Position numbers and translations under genes: made by a program. The notes beneath the pieces are model-generated. The model had not been told where the DNA came from. It saw nothing but the letters and a program-made list of their open reading frames with translations, and made no database searches. 64,000 nt of DNA, from assembly GCA_900073065.1 (NCBI GenBank), contig FJOG01000015.1, forward strand, positions 1,382,119-1,446,118, written 5' to 3'. This DNA comes from Phialocephala subalpina (lineage: Eukaryota; Ascomycota; Leotiomycetes; Helotiales; Mollisiaceae). This document shows, piece after piece, positions 30,861 to 44,069 of this stretch; position 1 is the first letter of the stretch, and each line of letters begins with the position of its first letter.

Positions 30861-33800
30861 ATGCAGCGTGCCATTTGCAAACATGCAGGGAGAGGAATTG
30901 CTCAATATGCGCCAATTCGCGGAGGTAGCATTCAATTCCTACGTTCTGCCCATACCAAACGACAGGACGAATCCAATGTCCCTTCAAACCGAGGATATCT
31001 TACCAGCCTGTATTCGATCGACCAATACTACCGAATAAAAGAGAGTCAACGTCGACTAGAGCAGGAAAAAAATACAACATGGCCCTGGTCAATGTTCTAC
31101 GGCAAGGGGGAAGGGAAGCAGCCCAAGGAGAAGAAGTACATTTTGCCCATGTTCCCATACCCGTCAGGAGATCTCCATCTGGGCCACCTGCGAGTTTATA
31201 CCATATCCGATGTTCTGGCACGATTCCATCGAATGCAAGGCTATGATGTTATGCATCCAATTGGGTGGGATGCCTTTGGTTTACCAGCAGAGAATGCTGC
31301 CATCGAGCGCGGTATTGACCCTGCAACATGGACAAAGCAGAATATCAAGAGGATGAAGTCGCAGTTGGAGAAGATGAATGGCAAATGGGACTGGGACAAG
31401 GTGGGAACAATGGCCAGAAGAGTGGGAACAAGACTAACAGAATGTAGGAGTTTGCTACGAGCGATCCGAGCTTCTACAAGCATACTCAGCAGCTATTCCT
31501 TCTCCTCCACAAAGCCGGGCTGGCATACCAGGCAGAATCACTGGTGAACTATGATCCTGTCGATAAGACAGTTCTCGCGAACGAACAGGTGGATGCGCAC
31601 GGTTGCTCGTGGAGGTCTGGAGCCAAGGTGGAGCAGAAAATGCTGAAGCAATGGTTCTTCAAGATCACACACTTCCGACAAGAGCTCCTGGATGGCATCA
31701 AAGAATTGGAGAAGGGAGGCGCCTGGCCGGAAAGGGTTCTGGCTATGCAGAAGAATTGGCTTGGGAAATCAACGGGAGCGAAGATCAAATTCCCTGTCGT
31801 TGCGTACGACCAGCAGACACACTCGGATATTGAAGTCTTCACAACGAGACCAGATACGATATTTGGAGTCCAGTATGTTGCTCTAGCATCAACTCACCCA
31901 ATTGTCCAGAGCTTGGCAAAGACAGACGTCGAATTGCAAGCTTTTCTGGACACCATTCCTGCACTCCCAGCCGATTCGAAGGTCGGATATCTTCTTCCTC
32001 ATGTTCGAGCTCTGAATCCTCTGGCATACGAAAACTCTACACCAGATCCTACGAAAGCGTCTCTACCCATCTACGTTACACCCTACGTGCTTGGAGATTA
32101 TGGAGATGGTGCAGTGATGGGCGTTCCTGGTCACGACACTCGTGATCATGCCTTCTGGAAACACAACCGTTACGATGACCCCGTGCGCATGGTCATTTCA
32201 CAGTCTCCAGATGAATCTACCAGTGCCTTGAAGAATGCACCGTACGTTCACCACGGCCATCTTACAAAGCACAGCGGCCCCTATGCTGGTCTGACCACTG
32301 CAAAGGCGACGAAGAAGATCGTTGCTCTACTTGAGGAAAAGGGGTTAGGATCTGCTGCTGAGACCTGGCGTCTTCGAGACTGGTTGGTCAGTCGACAGAG
32401 ATACTGGGGGGCGCCAATTCCGATTATTCATTGCGACAGCTGTGGACCTGTGCCAGTACCCGAAGATCAGCTTCCTGTCAAACTCCCTCCCGTCCAGGGC
32501 CATTGGGGCAACGGCAAGGCTGGCAATCCTCTGGACCATGCCCACGACTGGGTGAACACAAAGTGCCCGAAATGTGGGGGAGCAGCCAAACGAGATACCG
32601 ATACTATGGACACTTTCGTGGACTCGAGCTGGTATTTCATGCGTTTCCCTGACGCACACAACAAGGAATTCCTGTTCTCGCCAGAGGTCGCAAATGCAAA
32701 TTTGCCTGTGGATATCTACATAGGAGGAGTCGAGCATGCCATCTTGCATCTCTTGTATGCTCGGTTCGTCTCCAAATTCCTGAGCACAACGCCATACTGG
32801 CCAGAAGGATCCAAATTTGCTGGAGAGCCATTCAAGAAGATCTTGACTCAAGGCATGGTCCATGGGAAGACGTACTCGGATCCTGCCAACGGTCGTTTCT
32901 TGAAGCCGGACGAGGTTGATTTGAGCAATGCTTCACAACCAAAGGTCGTCAGGACAGGCAAGAACGCCAACGTCAGCTTCGAGAAAATGTCAAAGTCGAA
33001 ATACAACGGTGTCGACCCAGGAACATGTATGGAGAAATATGGTGTAGATGCCACCAGAGCCCACATTCTGTTCCAGGCACCTGTCAGCGAGGTGCTGGAG
33101 TGGGACGAAGCCAAAATAGCAGGCGTTACGCGATGGCTCAATCGGCTCACCGATTTCATACACAAGAACGTCGATACACAGATGGGGCACTGGGGCTCCA
33201 TGGAACAGTCAAAACCCTTTAACGCCAAGTCATATTTTCTACAGGCATCCCAAATGATCGAAGGGCTGGAGAATGGTAACTACGCGGCGCTTGATAACGA
33301 ATCGGTTGAGAAAGCACGAAAGACATCGCGAAATGTCCAGGAGTTCAAGCAGAACGTCAAAAAACTAAGTGGCCCAATAGCTCTAAAGGTTAAGAAAGAA
33401 CTAGAGCAGAAGTTAGAAGCAGAGAAGGCCTTGTGGCGAACTGTACAAGCCACAATCACCTCTGTCACGGAGTCCTACAATACGACTCATTCTTTGAACA
33501 CAGTGATCTCGGATTTGATGTCCTTGACAAACGCCATTGTTGATCAGGAGACAATCCAACATGAAGGTTTCACGCTCCTCAAAATCAACCCTCAACTGGT
33601 TCATCATGCTGTTATGACCTTGCTCAAGCTGATGGCGCCAATCACCCCAGCGGTCGCCGAATACAATTGGGAGAATGTTCATCTCCAACCAACGAACATC
33701 CCCAACTACTACGTCAATCTAGCTATAGTGAGGTTCCTGAACTGGCTTGCTCGAATAAGGGGCAGGCCTTCAATGTACGCAATGTTCTTCCAACGAGACA

Positions 33801-34111
33801 GAGTCGGTAGCATTTTCGATCAACCTTTCCCAACAACAGATGGAACGTATGAGATGCTAAGTCCGTCGACTCAGAAATGCGCCATTCAAATCAATGGAAA
33901 GCTGAGGGTAGCTGTTGAGATCCCGAAGCCGCCAGAGGAGCTTACCGGGTATGATCTTGAAGGCTGGTTGAGGAAAGAGATTCTGAAGACGGAGGAAGGG
34001 AAAGAGAAGTTAATGGGAGAACCGAAGGGAGGAAGACCGACGGTCGATATCAGGAAGTCGAAGCGAGCGATTGTTGTAAAGCGTGGGACGACGGTGAACT
34101 TTATTGTGTAG
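30861..34111 (+). CDS. NAM2: Leucyl-tRNA synthetase, mitochondrial
   Basis: The enzyme charges mitochondrial tRNA-Leu; in some fungi it also helps splice group I introns. Two exons (30861-31400, 31448-34111) give 1067 residues. The N-terminus is basic and Ser/Arg-rich, consistent with a mitochondrial presequence. Class I signatures are present: [18 protein letters not shown] (HIGH-type HLGH) and [13 protein letters not shown] (KMSKS). The CP1 editing domain shows [11 protein letters not shown] and [12 protein letters not shown]. The [10 protein letters not shown] lead, the zinc-like CDSCGP and CPKCGG pairs, and a bacterial-type C-terminus are as in the organellar class. A Lys-rich insert at about 33330-33420 ([11 protein letters not shown]) seems extra relative to the usual length and could be an unspliced in-frame intron or a lineage insert. 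Confidence 0.92.
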
Positions 34112-34384
34112 ATGGTTGGATTGGAATGTATTATACCCTACTCTGCTGTATCAAACTTCTCGGAACGAGATGAACCTTTCATCTCTTCCCACTCCGTTCA
34201 CTCTAAGGCTTCTCCTCGGTAAACCCTCGCCAAAAGGGCGAGTGCCTCCACTTCTCGGCACACAAAATGACTGTCCAAGTGGACAAAAAAAGAACGAAAA
34301 AAAGTCTGGAATCTTACTACTTCATCTCCGGCTTCCTCCTTCCTTCTATCAAAGCCTCAAGAAACAAAAAAGATTTGACTTGGT

Positions 34385-34457
34385 GGTCCCAACGAGGGTT
34401 GAACTCGCGACCTTGGTGTTATTAGCACCACGCTCTAACCAACTGAGCTATGGGACC
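34385..34457 (-). tRNA. tRNA-Ile, anticodon AAU
   Basis: The 73-nt minus-strand sequence folds as a cloverleaf: acceptor GGTCCCA/TGGGACC, D-arm GCTC...GAGC, anticodon arm TGGTG-CTAATAA-CACCA with anticodon AAT, and T-arm GCGAG-TTCAACC-CTCGT with one G-U-type pair. No intron. The CCA end is not encoded. The loop and identity match eukaryotic tRNA-Ile(AAU). Confidence 0.95.
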
Positions 34458-34825
34458 TGATTGGCTGGTTTGATGGGAAAGCAATTCTTATTTAATTATA
34501 TCAAAGGATGTTTAGAGCGTGGAGCGGAGGGTAAAAGTCTGAGTCACAATTTTCTCGACGTCCTAGTTCGCTTGGGACTTTCACCCCACATCTCTGACTC
34601 AACCACACAGCATCAGTCAGTTTGTGGAAGTCACTCGCAGATGAGCATGATGTTTCCAAGCGGAAGAAAAAGTTCAGATGTAATGTACAATATTATTAGG
34701 TATCTCAAAGCATCGTGGTATCATCATATATATACAGGTCCATGTTTTCCTACCCGCTAACCCCGCCATCATCACCCAACAAACAAATGGAATGCTCATC
34801 CAACCTCAAGGCTCTCCTTCCCAAC
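34458..34825. other. Intergenic, no gene seen
   Basis: Lies between the tRNA and the 3' end of the MARVEL gene; AT-rich near 34680-34740. Confidence 0.4.
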
Positions 34826-35763
34826 TTAAAAGTTGGCCGTAGGATTAGCATTGTACGGCTGATGAGTCCTCGCATACCCATCATGCGGAACATGCGTCGT
34901 AGTCGTCGTCTGATACCCATTCGTTGCACCCGGCACAACACCACCCGTCTGGTTTCCATACGGAGTGTTTCCGTACTTATTATACGACGCCTCGTTTCCA
35001 ACAGCCGTAGCATCAGTAGCATAGCTCGTTCTGACATCGGCAGGTGTTGCGTGTGTTGGGAGAGCATCGGGGTTCTTCTCAACATCCATAGGGCGATTGT
35101 TCTTCGGCTTTCGCTGCCAGAACTTGCGCTTGGGTGAGCCAGCTGTGTATCCGTTATTGGGGGAGGGACCAAATGCGCGTTCCTTCTTGCGGTGGCGGAT
35201 GAGGCCCAGTTCGGCGAAGATGGAGAGGAAGAAGAAGATACTGTATTCACTATTAGCATCACGTTCAATGTCCAAAAGAGCGAGGGAACTTACAGTCCAA
35301 CAATCGCAACAGCGAAACAAGCCTTCTCCAGCTGGCATGCGGTGTACAGGCTCGGGAGACGAGTGAACCCACTACTTCCCTGCGCAACAGTGTTGCTGGT
35401 GTCCGTACTTCCAGATCCGAAAGGTGTGTTGACATTTCCTCTGCAGCTATGTGCTCCTCCTCTCGTGGCCCAAGCGACGTAGATAAAAGCTCCAGTGAAA
35501 GCAAGATCCAACAGCATGCCAATCACGGAGAAGAAAGCGAAGCCTCCGAGGCAGCAAACAAGCAGCAAAGCGAAGATGGTGTACAAAACCGCTGCTCCGG
35601 AAATACCTTCCACGGCTTTGATGTAGGTAGCGATATTGAGGTCATGGTTGTGAAGCGTTGCGAGGAAGTAGGAGAAGATTCCCAAAATGATAGCTGCGCA
35701 GCAGAACTCGATGATTCGCAAGAACCACGAGACGGATTTAAGTGCAACACCACCGAACGCCAT
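34826..35763 (-). CDS. MARVEL-domain membrane protein
   Basis: Two exons (35763-35294, 35240-34826) give 294 residues. Four hydrophobic segments are visible (FLRIIEFCCAAIILGIFSYFL, GISGAAVLYTIFALLLVCC, FFSVIGMLLDLAFTGAFIYVAW, and ACFAVAIVGLIFFFLSIFAELGL, the last across the splice). Between the third and fourth is a lumenal loop with Cys residues (GGAHSCRGN, YTACQLEKACF). This is the MARVEL layout of fungal proteins linked to eisosomes and membrane traffic. The C-terminal 110 residues are cytosolic and disordered, with a basic start (RHRKKER, KRKFWQRKPKN) and a Tyr/Thr/Asn-rich tail. Substrate or partner unknown. Confidence 0.85.
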
Positions 35764-36683
35764 CTTGTCTTATTTCGTTGATGAATTGTTTGGTGGTAAA
35801 GTGCTGAGTGAGAAACTTGAAACTGAAAATCTGGGGACGAAGGCAATACGAGGGATGATATATGATTGTGGGACATCACTCGGCGAGCAGCATAGCCAAG
35901 CACATGTCATCACCCACACACCAGAAACAGGGTTATTAGCTCCATTCCATCGAATCGAAACCACAGAAGAAACTTGGGACAACTGCAAACGAGAAATTCG
36001 GGTCCTGGTCCACCAACCGGCTACCCGCAGTAATCGAGGGGCATTTCATCATGGTTTCTCCACAGGAACCCAGATTTTCGACGGGAGGAAGCTCTAGCTT
36101 GCGATCCGTCTCCAATCCACGAATCTAGTCATGGAAAAGCGAAAATCTTATTCGATGAAATGGAGGTCTAGTTGTGGTCTGGTGGGTTGAAGTTTGAGAC
36201 TGCCGAGTATCAAAAAGCCAGGGCTTTCGTCATGCATCGAAGCCACGATCGGAAAAGGACCCTGCTTCTCGAGGGGTGGTCTACTTTACGTCACTGTGGC
36301 TGCGACAGTGGCCAATTAAACGCCATTGAAAGGATGATCTTCAGCGTTGCGGTTGTGGCTGTGGTCTGGGATGTTCTGGTTTAGCCACTGACACGTGCGT
36401 GCGACTTTAGGCTTGCGACGATTTGAGTTTCTTCATCATAGCTTTCAGCGGTCTGGAAGTTCTCTAGTTGAAGAGAAGCAGACTTTTGTAGTTGTTAAAG
36501 TTTCAGCGTGGGAGATCTTTGATTCTGTACATTTAGTTGAAGAAAATCCTTTGAATTGATTTTTGCGATTTTGTCTATCTTCTATTGCTGTCTATCATGC
36601 TTGCTGGAATGCGACAGACGAAGCCGGATAATTATACACTATTGGTTGACACTACTACGTCTCGTTGCGCATTCATCCATCGT
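35764..36683. other. Intergenic, no gene seen
   Basis: Promoter of the MARVEL gene on the left and the 3' end of the dehydrogenase gene on the right. Short plus-strand frames at 35687-36097 and 36172-36384 show no domain. Confidence 0.4.
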
Positions 36684-37943
36684 CTAGTTCTTGCCGGTAC
36701 CGAATGCCTTGTGGAAGCCGGTCAAAGTAACGCGGTATCGGACCTTGTTGGTCTTGACCTTCTGAACTGCCTCGCTGCAGCCCTTCTCGGAGATGTCAAT
36801 GGTCTCAATCATTGGCTTGACGCCTTTCTCGTAAATCTTGCTTGCCAAGTCCAACATCTCTAGCATTTCCTTCTTGCTGCCGATGTGAGATCCTCCCATC
36901 TTAGCACCGTTGGAAGCGAAAACTTGAGCTTTGAATTGAGGAAGTGGTTGATCAGGGAGACCGACGTTGTGGAACTCGCCATTGATGTTACACATGCTCA
37001 TATACTGCGCGATGTCGAATTCGTTCGTCATGTCTGCTGCATTGAGGATGAAGTCGTACTCGAAAGCGTGGGGCTTTGCAAAGTTCTTGTCTCCGGAAGA
37101 GACGAAGTGGTCAGCACCAAGTTGAAGTGCAGTATCTTTCTTGTTCGGGCTGTGTGAAATGGCGGTGACTTCAGCTCCCATAGCCTTGGCCCAGATGAGT
37201 GCGAAATGTCCGAGGCCACCAATTCCAACAATTGCGACCTTCTTGCCTGGTCCGACACCTGCACGCTTCAAGGGAGAGTAGACAGTCAGACCAGCGCACA
37301 TCATTGGCGCAACGATTTCTGAGGGTAGATTGTCTGGAATTGGGAAGACGAATTGTTCGTGAACACGGGAGTGTGAGGAGTAGCCGCCTTGTGAGAATAT
37401 CTGGTTTCCCTTGCTATCCTTCATAGGCTTTTGGTCGTCTATTTTGACACTTGGGTTGCCGCCGTTGATGTTGTATGGGGCCATGTAGGTATCTGGCTGA
37501 ATCAGCAGGGCGTTGCGAAATTGACAAGTTGTTACGAACCAACCATGTGGGGGCAATAGTTCTCGTTGTTGCTTTTGCACATTCTGCACTGCATGCAAGA
37601 TTGCACCTGAGCACCGACACCAACGCGTTGACCTGGCTTGAAGCTCTTGACTTTCGATCCTACTCGCAGAACTTTGCCAATAATTTCATGTCCAACGCAG
37701 ATAGGACTTGTAGCCAACTCTCCCCATCCTCCAGTGATTGTGTGAACATCGGAGCCGCAGACACCGCAGCATTCGTTCTCGATATCGACATCGTAGTCCT
37801 CGAAGTTCTTGGGAGTGAACTGGCAGATGGTCAGCAGATGCTAGGCAAGCTTCGGATGCTAGCCGTACCTTCTCCTTGGTGAATTCAGTCCACTTCTTGG
37901 TGTCGTGGATCATGAATCCTTCGAATTGCTCCGGGGCTGCCAT
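36684..37943 (-). CDS. Zinc-dependent NADP alcohol dehydrogenase, ADH6/cinnamyl type
   Basis: Three exons (37943-37869, 37819-37540, 37492-36684) give 387 residues. The enzyme would reduce aldehydes with NADPH in the cytosol. The catalytic zinc ligands are seen in CGVCGSD and GHEIIG. The structural zinc site is the four-Cys run CMQCRMCKSNNENYC. The Rossmann signature GIGGLGHFALIWAKAMGAEV and the DTYMAPY...SQGGYSSH loop after the second splice are typical of the Adh6/CAD class. The substrate cannot be fixed from sequence; cinnamaldehyde-like and branched aldehydes are usual for the family. The C-terminus is about 25 residues longer than the family core. Confidence 0.9.
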
Positions 37944-40780
37944 ATTGTCTGGATGACTGGTCTTGCGTTTCTTGGTTGGGGACTCTGGCTCTCCGTAATC
38001 GAGGGAATCGTGAGGGTAGTGTGCTATCTTGAACGGTGGTGGGGTTGATATTGTTTTGTAGATGAAGAGTGGAGACGCTGAGTCTTGGTTCCACTTCGGG
38101 TTCTGCGGAAGGAAGATGTCTAGGAGGAAGGTCCGAAAGTGATCTCACTGTTCCTTCCTCAAAATGTCACCAATGATGATACCCTACCATATTGCTGAAA
38201 TGACATTCCAAAGATTCACCTCCATCGCGGATTCGTCCAATTGTCGTTCTCATGTTGTTCGCTAAACAAAGGGATGGTCGCTTAACTTGGTGACCTCACA
38301 AAAGACTTTCCCGATCGAAGTTTCCAGCTTGCCTTCGAGAACGTCGACACCGACAATTTCAGACGCCTAAGCTGGGCCTAGACAGCACCAAGTTTGATCG
38401 CGGGAAATTTTTTGATAGAATTCCGAGCAACACTCCACCTACCTTTACGAGCATGACATCAAGAAACCGTGACGTCGTCGGACTTTGAGAAACCACTCGC
38501 TTAAAAGGGGGCATGCAGACGACCTCGCAAAAGTTCTAGACACCATCGACCTCAAGTGCGGTGCCCAAGGTGAAAGGACCACCGGAGAAAGGCATCAGCT
38601 TTGAAGCCGAAATGAAACTTAAAAGAACCAACTTGACACAACGAAGCGATCTCAAAAGATGTTTTCTCCTCAAAGTCCCGACGAACCTGGAGACCCCACA
38701 CCCCGAGTTTTCTTCGCGTTTTCCCCACGTTTCACTTTTCAACTTCTTTCGATCATGTCATGTCCTTGCCATGGCTGATGATGGTTGCATGATGAAAATA
38801 ATGTTACAGTAAGAGGACGCCACTTTCAGGGCTGAAGAGACGCAACAAAAGACGGAATAACCCCGCACTTCTCAGTCGTATGATCGATGTTTGAGAGACC
38901 AGTAAGCAGTTCTGCAGGAAGTCTTGGGCTCATATACTTTCCAGACAGGTGAGGACCTTGATGGCCATTCCAAATTAGGCCCCTCATCCACGATCCGGCA
39001 CCTCGTCGCCATCGCGATCACGGCATCCGGTGAACCGTCTCACGGACTCATCGGTGCAACGCAGCTTCCGTTCCAGTGACTCGAAAACTCCGATGTTTGC
39101 TAAATCATGGGAGGAAGTTGACTCGACCGCTCCGATATAATTTGGCCTTGACCGGCCGGGGCCTCCGGACGTCTTCAAGTCTTTTTAACGGCCGCAATCA
39201 CATGAAGAAACTTCACGTGCAGCTGATCTTGGTGTAGAAACCACTCATGCACGTCCCTTTTGTCCGGTTGTGCTCGGTTATTGCCTCCCAACGCACGCAA
39301 TTTTAGGAATGCCGTCAACAAAGCCGAGTCACGCTGACCCCACTAATCCAAGAAACCTTATGGAATGCACGACTCGCGTACACAATGGGAAGGAGTTTAC
39401 CGGGACCAACAGCTCGGATGAGGTTCTTCGAGATCTCGAGCTTCGAGATTTGATATCGGCCGCTTGAATAGCTTCATGAGCACTTGACACTGCCAACTGT
39501 CAACAGCGGTGTGATATTTGACATGTGAATCAACTCTTGCGACTCAAGCCATCTTCGTGACCTTCCCCTGGATTGCAGTCTCATCTCAGCGGGCATGACG
39601 ACGTTTCTGTACAATCCCAGAACTGGCGGGGCAAAATATTGAGCCGTCTCTCCGACCTCCTTTCGCATTTATACCTCAAGATCCCGTATCCAACCGAGAA
39701 CGAGATCCTTCAACGCCTTCAAGCTGCGAACACGGATGTAATGCCTCTATTCTGGCGAATCTACCCGGTGGCTGCGTGTCGACACGGTCGGTCTTCAATT
39801 TTTATGCCGCTGTTGAAACCGCGAAGGCGAATGCTCCGCACCAGCTCCAGCTTTTGATACAGACTTCTGGAGAAGTGGGCTACATCCCTGTACAAATGTG
39901 TCCTGCGCGCATCGAGGCGTGAATCGAGGGGTTGAGGAGAGTCCATTACAAAGTGCGGAACCGATAGAGGAATAGCGGCCAGTGGTAACAAATAAGAACA
40001 GATGATTCGTTCAATCGAGCCCAAAGTTTTGCGGAGGGATTACTGTGTAAAGCTAACAGAGTGTGGGGCTTCAGGTACTTTTTGGACCCATCTTTGAAAG
40101 ACGATGGTTTTGGAATTGTACAGACAGTCTTGAAGGTATCTCAAATGCCGTGTCTAGTTACCAAATTTCGAGTGCTGTACAGACCGGTACACAGGTCTCA
40201 GTTGTTAATATACCTATCGGCTCAAAGGACGCGGCGGCTGTACCCATCTTACACAGATATCCCGCGCGTATCTTCAGAGACGGTGGCAGGCGCACATGTC
40301 GCGTACTAAGACAACTAAGCTAACACATGCCTGCGTCTGCTGAGCACAGAAAGTAAAAATGTGAAATCAGAAAACGCCTCGGACTTGACCCTTTTTGTCA
40401 ACTCCCATTGTGAAAAGCTCCACTTGCCCGAACGTAATTTGTTACTTCGAGCCTCATACAAACTAGCTCGCACCTGCAACCCTTGCCCGTTGGTGGTATT
40501 GTTTTAGCATTCCCTTTAGTTCCCTTCTCCACACGACGCGGCCATTACGGTTTTCTCCAGAATCCAGATACCTTTTCTGACGGAACCTTTTCTACATAAG
40601 CATGAGATCACCCCTCCATTCAGATTTTCCGGCCGATTCTCGATTTTTGTTTTCAGATGTTGATATATCCAAATCTCCACTCCACCCTTTTTGTTTTCTG
40701 ACGTCGAAGTTTCTTTTCCTCGTTGAGTAAACGAGTTGTATGCAGCATCACATGCTCCATTTGAGACTCGCCTCTAAAAA
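37944..40780. other. Long intergenic stretch, no gene seen
   Basis: No frame with recognisable content was found in 2.8 kb on either strand. It may hold a long promoter for the transcription factor at 40781; the last 400 bases are pyrimidine-rich with CTCC-type runs. Short frames at 39573-39857 and 40061-40323 look random. A decayed element too eroded to recognise cannot be excluded. Confidence 0.4.
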
Positions 40781-43603
40781 ATGCCCGCCAGCATGAGTAA
40801 CGAGAAAGCCACCTCCGTCGAGCCAAATGGTTCCGACAACTCTAACGCCTCGCAATCGCCTCCTCCTTCCACGGATTCTGGTAACAAGAAACGTGGAACT
40901 TCATCAGCTGGTCTGGATAGCAATGGAAACCCAAAACCCGTCAAGAGGCGTGCGGCGAAAGCTTGCGCTGCTTGCAGGGCGAGAAAAGTTCGATGCGATG
41001 TGATGCAGAGGTATCATGTAACTCCAGAAGGAACAGTCACGTGTTCCAATTGTACGATGGACGGCATCACCTGTGTGATTGAGGAGAGCAAACGTCGGAA
41101 GTGAGTGTTGAGAAACTGGCTGTGGTGGTGGTGAGGCATTTTGCTGACTTGAAGCAGAAAAAATCTTAACGGACAACCGGCAGCTTCAGAACCCCAACCA
41201 AACGCCAATGGCATCACCCAAGCTTGGAGAAACGGACTTGTTAACCCGTCAGATATTTCGAATCCAGATGCCAGAAGATGGAGTGGATCAGTAGTGTCAA
41301 ACGAAGGAGATGATTATCCTTCCCATGTTCCGCACGCCATCTGTAAGCTGTGAACTTCTGCTGTAAACGTCCTCGTCTAACAATTGAAGATCAAAATGTG
41401 AGCAAACAGATCGATAAAGGCGAAATTCTGCGAAGAGCTGGATACATTCACCAAACGCCACAGTACGACATGGACACTATTCACTCGTTGCTCACTTCCG
41501 CAGCACCGAGTGGGGATAGAACGAGGTCGAGAGTGGAGGATTCGCCATCAATGTCGATGCCTCCTGTGCCAATGCTCAAGCATGTACTGCCAGATTATTT
41601 GAAACCACTACCACAACGAATGACCTCTGTCGACATTGACTACTTGTTTGCGAAGGGCGCGTTGTCTCTGCCGGATGTTGCGGTTCGAAATGCTCTGCTC
41701 CAAAGCTACCTCGAATATGTGCACCCATACATGCCATTGATTGAAATCCACGACCTTCTGCAGATTATCGACGATGGAACTGGAGAATCAGGGAGGATCA
41801 GCTTGTTACTGTTCCAAGCAATCATGTTTGCTGGGACTGCGTTCGTGGATATGAAATTTCTCAGAGCGGCGGGTTACTCAAATCGAAAGACTGCGAGGAA
41901 AGCATTTTTCCAGAAAGCGAGAGTATGTACATCGAAGTAACTACAACCAGACGAATCACTGACTTCTGCAGGTCCTCTACGACTTCGACTACGAAATTGA
42001 CCGCGTCTCCCTCGTCCAATCCCTCCTTCTCATGACATACTGGTACGAAACACCAGACGACCAAAAAGACACATGGCACTGGATGGGCGTTGCAATTTCG
42101 CTGGCACATACAATTGGCCTACACCGAGATCCTTCAAAGTCGAATATGGAACCGAACAAGAAGAAGCTCTGGAAGAGGATATGGTGGTCGTGTTTCATGC
42201 GAGATCGTCTGGTAGCACTCGGCATGCGCAGACCGACCAGAGTCAAGGACGAAGATTACGACGTCCCTATGCTCACAGAAGACGATTTCGAGATCCGACC
42301 CTTGTCTGAGAGCAACAGCATTATTTCTTCGGATTGTACTCTTGCCAGGGATGTGGATGCTCAGAGAGACTTGGCGCAGATGTGTATTGCGAAAGCGAAG
42401 CTTTGTCTCTGCATCAGCCAGGTTCTGAGTGCACAATATTCAGTACTTGTCAAACACCAAGGAATGCAGAGTCTGGAAGGCACCACGGCATCAAGCGTCA
42501 TGCTCATCCCAAAGAAGCTGGATCAAACGGATGAAGTCAAGAGGTGCGACGTGGAGCTTGTGAAGTGGTTCAGCGAGCTTCCAGAGTGCTGCCAGTACTC
42601 GAACGACCTGCCTGACGGGAATAGCGGACCATCTCTGTTTGTACAGCGCTCGCTATTGCATATGGTGTACTTTACCACCCTCTCAGCGCTCCATCGACCA
42701 CAAGTTCTCCCATCGGCAGCTACACCTCAGCCAGACTCCTCACGGGAGCTCCAAGACATGTCCCGCAAGAAGGTCCGCGAAGCTTCCCGAGAGATCACTC
42801 GTATTTCATCAGATCTTCACACTCGCGGACTGGAGAAGTACCTCCCTACGACCGGAGTTACTGTCCTTCTTCCCGCAATTATCATACACCTCCTCGACAT
42901 CAAATCCTGCAACGATGAAGCCCGACAAGCAGCCATGGACGGCTTCTGCGAATGCATGCGTGTCCTCGAAAAACTCCGAGACAACTACTCCTCTGCCGAC
43001 TTCGCCACTCAATTCCTCGAAGCCGCAATCCGAAAAGCAGACATCGACCTCGTGATCGGAAACAACGGACGAACAAACCAAATCAGAGAAGAAAACGTTC
43101 AAGCCATGCTCGGCAGCGAGAAAGTGCGAGAGTTGCGAGATCGTTCAAGACAAGCTGCAATGAGACGCACTCCTCCTCCCAGCGAGGCCAACACCGTGGA
43201 TGTGGGAATGGGATATGTTATGTCTACAGAACGAGACGAAGTCCACAACGCAATCTCAGCACACACCCCACCAGACAGCGACACGCACACCAATTTCGAC
43301 GCAAACGATGACTTGAAGCAAGATTTCCACATGAATCTCAACCCAGTTGATCTCAACATGACTGGATTCGATAATCCTCCAATGGACTTAAATATGACGG
43401 ATTTCATCAACTTTGATATAGGGAATGAGATGGTGTTTGATGATGGGTGGCATGGGGAAAGCGGTGGTATTATTATGGATATGGGGATGGACTGGGTGGA
43501 TCAGAGTAGGAATTGGAGTAGAATGGGGACCCCGATGTTGGAGGGGGATATGTTTGGTAATGTGAATGCGGGGACAAGTAATGAGGTTGATGCGAGAGCT
43601 TGA
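40781..43603 (+). CDS. Zn2Cys6 transcription factor, CTF1/FarA-FarB class
   Basis: Four exons (40781-41100, 41158-41342, 41390-41922, 41972-43603) give 889 residues. The binuclear zinc cluster is KRRAAKACAACRARKVRCDV followed by CSNC and GITCVIEESKRRK, with a longer spacer between the third and fourth Cys than in Gal4. The long spacer and the ESKRRK end are typical of cutinase transcription factors and the fatty-acid regulators FarA and FarB. A fungal_trans middle domain follows (YLEYVHPYMPLIEIHDLL, VSLVQSLLLMTYWYETPDD, WHWMGVAISLAHTIGLHRDP, LWKRIWWSCFMRDRLVALGMRRP). The C-terminal 130 residues are acidic and Met/Asn/Gly-rich, a likely activation region. By family it would respond to fatty acids or cutin monomers; that is inference. 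Confidence 0.9.
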
Positions 43604-44069
43604 TTGGCATCATATATGGGAGGGATTTTGATGTGGACTGGCGTTGGTGGGTTTTGGGTTAGATTTTGGTTAGATTTTGGAACGGCCTCATTGTAACCTG
43701 ATATACCCTCGTTCTTGTTCGAATAAAAGCTATCAATCATTTGTCTGCCCTTTTGTCCCGTGTTCTCCGAACCTAGTGTGTACTGCAAGTACAAGGAACG
43801 AATAATTTTGCCTTCTCAATGTTTGTGAAAAAGATCAATCTTTGCGGGGGTCGTGAAAGCCTGCAAGCTCTTGTAGGCACAGACAATATGGAATCAGTCA
43901 CCAGCTTTCAAACTATCTTGATATTCAGGAACTTTGTAGACAGTGCTTGTATTCCTCCAAATGCTCCGGCCTTGTCTCCGGCCATAAATTATTTTCCTCC
44001 CTTGCTCCAAACGCCAGCCCGGGTATCTTATCCTTGTCTCAATCGTCAGGTATTCCTCCACCACCTCCC
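43604..44069. other. Intergenic, no gene seen
   Basis: Convergent 3' regions of the transcription factor and MHF1 genes. A near-tandem GGGTTTTGG/TTAGATTTTGG pattern lies at about 43650-43680. Confidence 0.4.

Noticed and set aside
34320..34460. Extension of the plus-strand frame across the tRNA as part of a protein
   Set aside because: The text there is the tRNA read in antisense.
39474..40323. Group of 80-95-codon frames on both strands
   Set aside because: Overlapping frames of equal length on opposite strands, none with a motif.
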